Origin: Colocasia esculenta
Lineage: Eukaryota > Streptophyta > Magnoliopsida > Alismatales > Araceae
Assembly: GCA_014218235.1 (NCBI GenBank)
Contig: CM024766.1
Span: 70,731,207 to 70,795,206 of the forward strand
DNA: 64,000 bases
Direction: 5' to 3'
This document shows positions 35,973 through 46,123 of this stretch, piece after piece. The notes beneath the pieces were generated by a model. It did no database searches. It was given only the letters and a program-made list of their open reading frames with translations, and was not told where the DNA came from. The position numbers and the translations under genes are program-made. The stretch's first letter is position 1. Each line of letters starts with the position of its first letter.

Positions 35973-37823
35973 TGTAAGGTCTCGGGTCTTTAGTGGATCC
36001 TTATTGGGTCTGTAGTGGTTCTGTGTGGTCGACGACAAGACCATTGTCGTTGACTTGCTGTTGACGGCCAAGGCTTGCCGTTAAGTCTGAGTCAGCGTCC
36101 AGCGATGTGGACGTCTGAGGTTGAACTCAGTGGCAGGGGTTATGGACGTCAGTCTGTTGGCGGTTCAGTTGGCGACCACAGATGTGGACGTCGACTAGCC
36201 AGTCCTGTTGAAATAGGACAGCCCGAGAGCAGAGCTTCTTCTTCTCCTTTCCTCTCCTTCCTTCCACCTTAGCCTTTCTTGTTTCCTGTAGCTTCTGTTG
36301 AGTGATTTGAGCTCGTGGGAAGCCCCTGGATCGTGTGGCGTTGCTAGATCGGGCGGGAATCGCAAGGTTTTGGCGTGATTCGCGCGGAGTCTTCGGGGAG
36401 ATCCGGCGCGATTGGTGGCTGTTTGGGGATTGATTAAGCGTTCTGAGGTAGGGACTTAACCCCTATAACCTTCCCCAGCAAACCAGCATGTCCAATTAAC
36501 CAAATTGACGTGCAAATCATGGTTTAGGGTTTGGGTTATTTTATGCCGAAATTGAGGGTGGTTTGGATAATCTAGGTGTTAGATTGTCTATTTATGATGT
36601 TCTGGTAGTGTAGATTGATGAGAGGAAGTGTTTCCCTCCATCAGTCAGAGTTTAGTTAAGTGTTTCTGCCCATTGGGACTGATTCGGTTCAGTTCTGGGT
36701 ATGAGGGACTGAAGATATCAACGTCCACATCTGTTGACGTTGAGATCTTCAGGGATGAGTTAAACGACAAGGTCGATTGCCGTTTAGTTATTGTTGGCGG
36801 CATAGGGGTTGCCGTTTATCTCTGATTGGCGGCAATCGATGTGGCCGTTTATATCCTGTCTCCCAGCAGACTTAAGCTGTGTGATTAGAGGCGATTGACA
36901 TGTGATGTCCGCCCTAATAGCACAAGTGGGCCAGGCTTAGAGTGTGACTCCGCCTGTGCATAGTAGTAGTTGTTTGTGGCATGAGGTGTTTACTACTGTA
37001 CGGGGTTTCAGACGTTGAGTGTGTTCCGTCTGTTGTACGCGCATTGCGTTACCGTGTACCCGTTTCTGTTGTGTTACCTAGGCGTGGGTGCGACTCCGTC
37101 TAGACGACTAGCGTGTGGTTGTCCTCCGCTAGTGAGCCGGGACATCGAGTGCGACTCTGTCCTGTGCGTACTCCTTTTGGTGGTTTTGAGCCGGTCTCCG
37201 TGGAGCCCCTTCTCTACCGCTAGGGTCAAGCGTAGGGAAAAAACCGGTCGTGGACCAGACGCGAGAGAGAGCGTATGTAGTGTGCACACGTGGCTGGGAT
37301 TGAGAGCCTCTGTGGTGACGGGACGCCGAGCCACAGACCCTAGCTGAGTCCTACTTGCTGTGTGTGTGAGTGTGTGTTACTGAGCCGCATGGTTTACAGT
37401 TTTGTGTTGTGGTGCGACGTGTACTTACTTTCAGTTTTTACTTTCCGCACTTTAGTTTAGTTTCCGGTGGGGTTACTTTTCCCTACTGGGTCTCTTTTCT
37501 TGAGTCTCACTCCCTTCCCTTTCAGGTGGGTCTTCGTCGACTCCCGTTCCAGGCGAGTCTAGCCACTCCGGTGTTGGTGCTCCCTAACTGCAGTGAGTAG
37601 TACCTTTTTGTTGTACTTCTGTACTCTGTACTTTGCTCAGACTCTGAGGTTGTATATGATATGTTCATATAGTGGAATTTTACTGCTTTGCATGGTGTGT
37701 ATCTTCTTACATATAGTCTCCTCGGACTTTCACTTCCTACCCTTCCGAGCTTGTCTCGTGGGTTAGCGGGTCAGAATTCGGGTTACTGGTTGTTACTGGT
37801 AATGCGGATTCTGGGTCGTTACA
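35973..37823 (+). mobile_element. solo LTR of a third retrotransposon family
   Basis: 1,851 bp, TGTAAGGTCT to GGTCGTTACA (terminal TGTAA/TTACA inverted repeat), flanked by the perfect 5-bp duplication GATCA at 35968-35972 and 37824-37828. The uninterrupted GGAGATCATTAAGG is seen in the sister TR-GAG copies. No primer site or coding region is present, so it is a solo LTR left by LTR-LTR recombination. Orientation is inferred from the primer-like family style, not proven. It contains GACGGC...GCCGTT type inverted motifs (36060-36085) and GGACGTC motifs. Confidence 0.92.
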
Positions 37824-37828
37824 GATCA

Positions 37829-38100
37829 TTAAGGAGAAATTAAAAAGGAATAATCTAGTGATTATACCCTAGTTCATTTGGTGGATTAAGATGGAGCTAT
37901 AACAGCTGTGGAAGAAAACAGGAGTGGAAGGAACCAAATGAATAGTACGGGTGGCCATAGGTGTAGAGGTTGGACTAACCTCCACGATGTTGAAACAAGT
38001 TAGAAGAATTAAATCCGAAACAACCTTAAGGATCATAACTATCAAAAGCCAATTAATGATCTCTGAATTTGGGGACCAAATTCTCTTAAGTGGGGGAGGG
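37829..38100 (+). other. nested TR-GAG spacer resumed after the solo LTR, with polypurine tract
   Basis: Continues the post-gag spacer seen in the other units and ends with AAGTGGGGGAGGG (38088-38100) before LTR-F. Confidence 0.75.
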
Positions 38101-41100
38101 TGTAGCACCCCGGAAATTTTAATTGCATAAAAATATAAATAAATGGAAATAAATAATTTCCATAATATCAGATTATTTTAAACATACGTACCATTATCGT
38201 ATGTGCTAAAACACATCGAAAAATTCCATAAAAAATATAAATCAACCCCAAATATTATTACTAAATGTTCCACAAAGAAATTTGTGCCAAGAAAAATCGG
38301 ATTAACCAAGTTTAAATTGTTTCGCGACTTATTATCGTAATTCATGAATAAGTTGAAAAATTATTATCACACGTACTTGGATGAGTCAGAAAATTAAATA
38401 AAAATCATATACGAACTTCAAATAATATCCTCTAATGACCCATCAAGAAATTTGGGTCAATAAAAATTATTTGGGCTAGGTTTAAGAGTTATTGTGACCG
38501 ATTATCCAAATTAGGGAACAAGTCGAAAAACCGTTAACACAGAAATACGACGCAACCATAAATTAAATAAAAATATTGGAGAGACTTGTAACATTATATA
38601 TTAATGCCCAATATCATAATTGGGCTAATGGACTTCATTTGGCCCAAAAATCTAATGACACAAGAAAATAGATAGAAATTCGCAACTTTAAATAAGCTGA
38701 AATTAGGAAGAGGTAATTAGAGTTGAATTGGGAAGAGATCTTGCAATCTTGACAACCCAAATTCGTGCTTAACTATGGTGGGAGGTTTCCTAAAGCCTCA
38801 CACACTCAAATGGAGGAAGAAATCCTCAAAATAGGAAACTAATATGTCAAAACCGCAACTTAACTTTCCTTCTCACAATAGGACTCCTAAACACCATAGG
38901 TGCTTAAATACTCTCCACCAAACCCTTGGGGATGAGTTTACATCTTGTTGGGGTTGTGTGGAGTTGTTCTTGGCGGCTGGGGAGCAGGAGATCGCCCACA
39001 CCAAGACGTTCTTCTTCCCCGTTGCGTCTGCTGCGACCTGCACAGATTGTCATCTTGGAGTCGACCATAGGTAGGTCAAACCTAAATCCCATCATGCAAG
39101 GCCTATACCCCTGGAAATAGGGTCAAGTCTAAATTCTAACCCAAGTGGAATGCCCAAATTCCATGCAGTATACACGACGTATTAGGCGTTCTTCAAACAG
39201 TGGTCTAAACTCTGGATTTCTGAAGAATGAGATTTCATCAACCCAGAAGGTATGTTTTATCGGGCCAAACCTTAATATATCCTATACCAATGTGTAGAGC
39301 ATCAAGTTTACTTTCATTTTCCACTGATTTCATCGAATTCCAATGAGTATATTTTGAATTATAGGCGTTTTGCCAAAGTCGCGCATGTCTGAGACTTTTC
39401 CTGTTCAAGTCGATTTATCACAAATTTCGAGGCTGTTTAAAATTATTTAAAAATCATAATTCGCACCTATTCCCTGTTCCCAACAACTTTCATGTTGATA
39501 CTTTTGTCCAAAAAGCCCTATTTTAGGAGATATAAGTGTTGCATGATTGAACCCCCCTGAGTGTAGGTTTTTCTTCGTTTTCAGTCTGACCCTGAACCTC
39601 GTCCATAAAGGTGGACGTGATTCAGGGGCCTCCTGAATGGCGTCCACATGCCCGGACATGATTTAAGCTTTGACCAGTCCACTCCCCGCGTGGGTTTACA
39701 CGTGGCTTGGGAGTCCGGGCAACTCTGAACTGCGACGTCCTTCCTGGACGCAATTTAGAGATTTTTCCCTCCCAAGCTTTATTAAATGGATTTTCATTAA
39801 CGCGTCGCTTTGCTGCGACGCGATTCATTCATGAAGGCGGCCACCAGAGTGGACGCGATTTGGATTTCTTGCTATTTCTTGTTTTCTTTGAACACAGTGT
39901 TTTGAAGTGCGTCCTCTGTGTTGGACGCATATTTACGTGCTTACCCGAGGACTGTTTAACATGGGATCTAGCATGTAATTTGCATGGCATGGTTCTAATC
40001 ATCTCATGATGTTTATTTAATGACTTAAAAGTGTTTAACCCATTTAAAAATCTTTAATTACATGAACATTATTCTAATTGCTTTTTTAATGACGTGACCA
40101 TTCAGGTAACTTTTGATTCACTCTTTGTACTATTCTAGTTTATTTAAATGATAATTATTATCTTAAAATCTTGCAATCCACGTTTGGTTAAAGTGCATAG
40201 TTTCATGTCGTATTACCATGTTAAGTGCTTTCCGCGAGTTTGAAATCGATGGCTTGTGATTGAGACACGCGTACATCACTACTCACTTGCACTTCTAGGC
40301 AGCCCTTTCTTTGGAATTTGGAAGCTCTCTACCGGTCATTCCGAATTGGTAGACTAGAAACCTTTTCTCCAAGGCCTCTGTAAATCTCCTCTGACCATGG
40401 ATTCCCACATGGCCGACGAGTTGGTTGTACCATTGAAGTTCCCTGGAGATAGCGTGCACTTCCTCTCTCATCTTGTTCTCGTGAGTGTGATTTATAATCT
40501 AGACTAAAGCCATTAATGTGAAGATTGAATTAAAGTACAAATCGTGCCGTTATGCTGCCAAATTTATCTCTTGACCATTGTTCTCATGAAATCATGTTCA
40601 AGTTACTTATTACTTATTCTCATCATCATCATGAACATGACATTACATATGCTTACATATTGAAACTCTATTTGGCCATTATTAATGACTGTGGGTATCT
40701 ACATTTAAAATTTAAGTGAGATGTTGATCGGGCACGGCGAGTGTCCAAGAGCTCCAGTCTAGCCCCAATGACGGAGAGTATACTGTTAACCATGGGGTAT
40801 AATGATTACTGGCGTTGCATCTGCGCTGGGAGTCGTGCGTGCGTGTTGAATGATAGATATAATAACCACATACACGTGTCCTAGTGTACATTCTTGATGG
40901 ATCTTTTCTTGGTGTACATTAGTGTCTACGTGTCTGATTAGTGTTACTTTATCATGCTCGTGCATGCTTGCTTGCTTGCGTGATATGGCCATCCTGCCTT
41001 TAATGCAATTAGTGATATCTTGCATTCTTGAAAGCTATTGACATCATGTGAAATCTTGCGTGCTTATACAAAGTGATCTGTTGCTAGTTCTATCTTGTCA

Positions 41101-41682
41101 TCTTGTTCTAAAATCATGTTCTATCGTGATCACTCTATCTAGCTTGTTCATGTATCATGTTTTAATGAGTTTTATTTGTACATGCATATCATGACATTCA
41201 TCGTGCTTACCTAGTTCTAAACTGTTAATCACTTATATCATTTTCCGCACATTGAGATATAAATCCTACTGGGCTAGTTTGCTCATTCCCTACTTTTAAC
41301 CAATCTAGGTGACTATGAAGTTCAAGAGGAAGAGCAAGTAGTGGATGGGAATGCGTCCGAGTGATGAGCGTTCCAAATATGAGTCTATCTATAGTTTGTT
41401 TATTTTGAGTGTTAGATTCATGTAGTAGGAAGTGAGGAATAAAATGTACTTTTCTTTTTATTGAGTCTTAGTCCTGTAATAGTTTCTATTTGGAATACAA
41501 TGAGTTGAGATTTGAATAAAAGATTAGTTGAGTTCAATATTTGGGCCCTATGATGATGTATGTTGTTATACATTTAGTGCGTGCTAGCTAGAGGCTTATT
41601 TGCTGACTGTTCACGTCTTGGGGTATCGACTCGAATTATTCCACATTATTAACATCCGCTGCGTAATTCTCGAGACATGTCA
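38101..41682 (+). repeat. TR-GAG LTR-F
   Basis: 3,582 bp, TGTAGCACCCC to GAGACATGTCA, followed by the target duplication GGCAT. It carries the 76-codon frame at 38844-39074 and a hairpin island near 39590-39930. Confidence 0.92.
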
Positions 41683-42223
41683 GGCATGCGTCTAAAGGCA
41701 AAAGTTCCAAATGAGCATGTGAAAGTGGTCTTTTCTTGATCCTCTGGGTGAATAGCCACTTGATTATACCCTGAATATCCATCAAGAAAGCAAAAGAATT
41801 TTTGGCCTGCAAGTTTCTCTAAGATTTGGTCAATGAAAGGCAAGGGGAAATGGTCTTTCTTGGTCATCACATTCAATTTGCGATAATCAATGCACACTCT
41901 CCATCCTGTAGCCAGCTGAGTGGTAATGAGTTCACCCTTTTCAGTTTGAATTACAGTTAGTCCTGACTTTTTAGGCACAACTTGGTTGGACTAACCCACT
42001 GGCTATCAGAGATGGGATAAATGAATCCAGCATCAAGCCATTTGACGATCTCTTTCTTAACAACTTCTTTCATGTTGGGATTAAGCCTTCTTTGCATTTC
42101 TATTGAACTTTTAGCATTTTTTTCTAAGTATATGCGATGTGTGCACACTGAAGGACTTATCCCTCTCAAATCATCTATTGTCCAACCTATAGCTTTTCTA
42201 TGACTTTTCAAAACTTCAATCAA
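41683..42223 (-). pseudogene. Athila copy 2 reverse transcriptase, N-terminal part
   Basis: Frame 42223-41957 holds the Athila pre-RT and RT start (DDLRGISPSVCTHRI, WLDAGFIYPISDSQWV). A frameshift near 41970 leads to KKSGLTVI, then YRKLNVMTKKDHFPLPFID, FCFLDGYSGYNQ and TTFTCSFGTFAFRR. The catalytic Asp of LDGYSG is kept. The frame ends at the TR-GAG insertion; its continuation is at 31086. Confidence 0.9.
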
Positions 42224-42232
42224 TTTCTTCTC

Positions 42233-42850
42233 CTACCCTTCCTCAAGATCACTAGCAATTATGACGGGCCAAGTCTCGTTCTCTCCTAGAAAGATGTACT
42301 TTAAACTAGCAAGGAGTGGTTTTAGCTCAACCTTAGGAGGACACTCTAAATGAAATGATGGATTATTATCTTGAAATAGGGAACTAAATTGTCCTTCCTC
42401 TCCCTCAAACCCTAGAGCACAGGGTTGGTCTACCGTTTCTTCCACACAAGATTCTTCTAAGGAGTCTACCGCTAGACAACTCTCTCCTTCATCATGATGC
42501 CTAGATGCCCTGAAAATATTGATACTAACCCACCTATCCCCAAATGATATATCCATCATCCCGATAGCACAATCAATGTTAGCTCTAGCTGTGGCCAAGA
42601 AAGGTCTACCAAGGATGATGGTGGACTGAGTTAAATCTTGAGGAGTGTTCATGTCCAGAATGATGAAATCGACAGGGAAGTAACAATCATTGATTTTCAC
42701 AATAACATCTTCAACTAAGCCTTTAGGAGTGGTGACAGAACGATCGGCTAGTTGAATGACAACAGAAGTGGGTTTCAATTCTCCTAACTTGAATTTCTCA
42801 AAAATAGCAGAAGGTAGGAGATTGACACTGGCTCGCAAATCTCAAAGGCC
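42233..42850 (-). pseudogene. Athila copy 2 protease region (broken)
   Basis: The retropepsin-like domain would process the Gag-Pol polyprotein. The active-site DLGAS motif reads DLRAS (42841-42827 region), and a TGA sits in the codon before that Asp. The second hallmark, ILGRPFLATARANID, is intact. The frame then continues as an acidic linker toward RT (ENETWPVIIASDLEEG). Loss of the Gly plus the stop means no active protease. Confidence 0.85.
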
Positions 42851-43540
42851 GCTTTCAAAAGTGACTCCACCGATGGTGCAAGGAATTAGTGGAGTGCCTG
42901 GATCTTTGAGCTTTTTAGGGAGTTGGTTTAAGACAATGGTACTCAGTTTCTGGAAGAATGATTGTTTCAATTTTATTTCTCACTTCACGTTTTGGAGTGC
43001 ACATTTATTTTAAGAATTTGACATAAGCAGACACATGCTTAATGGCATCAAGGAGAGAAATGTTGATGTGAACTTTCTTAAAGAGTTCAAAGAGTTCTTC
43101 ATTACCAGTTGGTTTGTTTTTGGATTTTGGCTTTAAAGTTCAGGAAAAGGGACTCTTGGAATGTAACAACTTGGGTCTTCATTCATTTTAATTTTGTCTA
43201 GAGGTTCTTCAGTCATTTTCTCTTTTCCCGTGGATTTTTCTTTTCAACATTTTCTTCAATCTCTTCTTCAATTTCAGTTTCAATTTCATTTTCTTTATCC
43301 TCATGCAATGTTGACATGTGTGGGTGAGGATTTATTCTGATTTTTCCACTTCTTAAAGTAGACAGTTTTAGCATTTTCTAGTTCGGGGTCCCTAGCTTGG
43401 GCAGGAGGAGGGTTCTGTTGTATAGGTTGATTCTGGTTTTGCGGTGCTGGAATGTTCTGAGCAAAAGCTTGTTGTGGGTTTGGTGGTGGAGGGGTATTTT
43501 GGCGAGCAGATGGTCTGTACCCCTGGGCTTGATGGTATTG
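42851..43540 (-). other. Athila copy 2 Gag-protease linker, decayed
   Basis: Collinear with the Gag C-terminus to protease stretch of Athila, rich in Lys/Glu codons on the minus strand but with stops in all frames. No independent feature seen. Confidence 0.55.
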
Positions 43541-45023
43541 CTAGTTCTGATAAAATCTGGGAGGGTTGTTTCTTGGGTTTGCTATAGCTTGACTTGGCAG
43601 CTGACCTGATTCCCTCCTATGATATACATCAACAATCTGGGACTCTATCCTTGCCAAATTTTGTTGAAAATTTTGGTTTTGATTTTGATATTGATTTTGT
43701 TGTTCTTGCACAATTTGGCATAGAGTCACCATTATGTTTTGGAGTTGATTTATTTTATCTTCCCAATTGGGCTGAGGAGGTGGTGGTTGATTATATGAAG
43801 GTTGTTGGAAATTAGTATGAGCAAATTGATTGGAGTTTTGATTTCCTTGGACTTGTGGAAGTTTGGAATAAGAAGATTGGCCAAATCCCAGATTCTGATT
43901 GGGATAAGATTGACCGTACATGGATTGCTTAAAGGAAGGTTGAGACACTTGTTCAGATTGATTTTTCCAAGAAAAGTTCGGATGCTTTCTCCAACCAGGG
44001 TTGTATGTGTTAGAATATGGATCATAGGAGGGTTTGTAGAAATTTTGGACAGCTTGTTCTTGTTCTTGAATAAAAGGGGGTAATTGGGCAGTAGTGGGAC
44101 AAGCATTGGTGGGGTGAGCTGAGCTAGCACACATAGAGTAAGTTTCAGGTGGTTGAGAAAATTTGGGTGTGGCTTGCCCAGTTAAAGATAGTAATTGATC
44201 AAATTTTTGTTCCAACTTCTGCTCCAATCTTTGGTCAAGTCTAGCTAACAGATATTCCACCGTAGAATCTGATTCTCCTCTCCCTCTTAATTCATAATTC
44301 ATACAACCCTGCCTTCTTTACAGGTCCTAGTGCTCTGTCATAAGAGTGGAGTGAGGCATGATTGATAGAATTCTTACTCAATGTATCAAACAGATTATAT
44401 GCCTCATCCTCGCTCTTAGTCATGAATGCTCCTCCACACGAGGCATCAACCATCTGCCTATTTGATTCTGTCAGACCTTCATAAAAAGCTTGGACTATTT
44501 GCCACCTTGACAAACCATGGTGAGGGCATTTTCTAAGCAACTCTTTTAATCTTTCCCACGATTCATGCATTAACTCTCCCGAGTGTTGGGCGAATCCAGT
44601 TATAGCTCTTCTCATGGTGTTAGTGCGGCCAATGGGGTAAAATTTCTTCAAAAACTCCTGCTGCATTTCTGGCCACGTTCTAATGGTTCTCCCTATGGTT
44701 CCTAACCAATGTTTGGCCTTATCTTTTAAAGAGAATGGAAATAGGGTTAGTCTTAGGGCATTTTCAGTGAAATTTTGGATTCTTATAGTGGAACAAATAT
44801 CTAGGAACTCATCTATATGCTTATAGGGGTCTTCATTGAGATTGCCATAGAAGGATGGCAACATCTGAATGGTTCCTGGCTTGATTTCAAAGTGATTTGC
44901 AGGAATTTCCGGCCTAATGCAAGTAGCAGGTTGATAATCATAAGAAATAAAGTACTCCTTCATCTATGTGGGTGTGACCTCTTATACATTCCTAGCAGCT
45001 TGGTTCTGATCCTGGTTGGCCAT
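43541..45023 (-). pseudogene. Athila copy 2 Gag (broken)
   Basis: The likely true start is ATG at 45023-45021 (MANQDQNQAARNV), with stops before the next Met at 44963. The frame 44963-44292 carries the capsid domain (FYGNLNEDPYKHIDEFLDIC, HWLGTIGRTIRTWPEMQQEF, FYEGLTESNRQMVDASCGGAF). A frameshift at about 44295 leads to 44302-43541, a Gln/Asn/Pro-rich C-terminal part with a degenerate zinc-knuckle trace CASSAHPTNACP, in which the second Cys is Ser. The Q/N-rich tail fits Athila Gag. Confidence 0.87.
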
Positions 45024-45356
45024 TCTAGTTTTCCTATGAAAGAATCTTTCGATCTCGTCTATAGGTTGAGCCAAATTTATGTTTGGGGAGCGCCTACCAA
45101 GCATACACAGTTGAAAAGCCCTATATTTATGATTTTTGAACTTTTAGATTTTTATTTGATTTTTATGAACAAACACAGAGAAACAAACACTTTCAAAACA
45201 AATTAACCTAAACACTAAATGTTCCTTGGACCTATGTTATTTTTCTTAAAATCGGATTTATGCTTGCTTAAGTCCAATCCTAACTCTTCTTGTACCGGCC
45301 AGGTAAGAGGTGGAGTAGAGGGAGAACCCCCTTGCTTTCGCAAGGACCCAATTAAA
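45024..45356 (-). other. Athila copy 2 5' leader (partial)
   Basis: Region upstream of gag on the minus strand, non-coding. It is cut at 45356, where the CACTA terminus starts; no primer site or 5' LTR is reached. Confidence 0.55.
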
Positions 45357-45377
45357 CACTACAAGAAAAAGCGGGAT

Positions 45378-45800
45378 TACCGACGGACTGAATTCGTCGG
45401 AAATTCGTCGGTATTCCGTCGGAAAAGGCGACTTCCGACCCCTTTCCGTCCAACGCTCGTCGAAAACTTTCCGTCGGAAATAATTGGTCAGAACTTTCCG
45501 ACGGATGAAAATTCCGTCGGAATTCGGTCGAAACCTCCGATAGATTTAATCCGTCGGTAAAGGCGTCAGTATTTGCCGACCGAATTACCGACGGTCTTTA
45601 ACCGTCGGTAATTTATCTTTTCCGACGGACTTGCCGACGGTATTTAGCCGTCGGTAATTTAAGTTCCGACGGATACACATCCGTCGGCCAATCTGTCAGG
45701 ACTTTCCGAAGGTATTACCGACGGTCTTTTTCCGTCGGTAATTTATACTTTTCGACGGAAACTTATCCGTCGGAAAATCCATCGGAAAATTCGTCGGAAA
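45378..45800. repeat. CACTA subterminal repeats (CCGACGG / CCGTCGG)
   Basis: About 20 copies of CCGACGG or its complement, many extended to CCGTCGGTAATTT or TTCCGACGGA, in direct and inverted order over 420 bp. In CACTA elements such arrays are the binding sites for the element's TNPA-like protein and help bring the ends together. Confidence 0.85.
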
Positions 45801-45952
45801 ATACACATATTTTTTTTTAAATAAACAAATAAAAATACATTGCTACAATGTCAAACCTGCTACAATATTCATAAATTTAACAAATATTAACAATCAACAT
45901 AAAATCATAAGATACAATAAATATAAATCATATAGCATAATGAATACAAAAA

Positions 45953-46012
45953 TCAACATAGATCTGCTGGATCGTCTGTTGTCCCTGCCTCGTCATCGTC
46001 TGGAGCTGGATC
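45953..46012 (-). CDS. putative last exon of a CACTA element protein
   Basis: The minus strand shows a 3' splice-like end TTTTAATATAG (just above 46012), then codons DPAPDDDEAGTTDDPADLC and TGA at 45955-45953. A short acidic tail in the last exon near the 3' terminus is typical of CACTA transposase-linked proteins. It is only 19 codons and the upstream exon is not in view, so this is tentative. Confidence 0.4.
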   Translation of the reverse strand, partial: DPAPDDDEAGTTDDPADLC

Positions 46013-46123
46013 CTATATTAAAACAAATTAAAATGAAAAATATTATATAAATAAAAGAAATACAGTATTTTCAAAATGAAATTTAAAACATGTGATTATT
46101 TCTCAAACTTAATACAATAATAT

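Larger units (their letters stand above)
31087..41682 (+). mobile_element. complete TR-GAG element nested in Athila RT
   Basis: LTR-E (31087-34641), primer site, broken gag, solo-LTR insertion, spacer, polypurine tract, LTR-F (38101-41682). It is flanked by GGCAT on both sides. Without the solo LTR and its duplication it is about 8.7 kb. It is inserted in the orientation opposite to its host. It lacks pol, like the units at 3880-21417, and would need another element's enzymes to move. Confidence 0.92.
26151..45356 (-). mobile_element. Athila-type Ty3/gypsy retrotransposon, copy 2 (5' LTR missing)
   Basis: On the minus strand: leader (45356-45024), Gag, protease, RT interrupted by a nested TR-GAG element at 31087-41682, RNase H, integrase, non-coding tail, polypurine tract and 3' LTR. 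A CACTA transposon end replaces everything upstream of 45356, so the 5' LTR and primer site are not seen. Stops and frameshifts occur in every domain. It shares with copy 1 the RNase H stop, the integrase Asp-to-Asn change and the TR-GAG insertion site. Confidence 0.9.
45357..46123 (-). mobile_element. CACTA (En/Spm) DNA transposon, one end
   Basis: Begins with the CACTA terminal inverted repeat CACTACAAGAAAAAGCGG, then dense subterminal motifs, then AT-rich DNA with a probable C-terminal exon of an element protein on the minus strand, so this is probably the element's 3' end. The opposite terminus (a TTTTCTTGTAGTG-type end) is not found in the window. The satellite starts 767 bp in. The three bases before it are AAA, but no matching flank is available. 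Confidence 0.85.
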
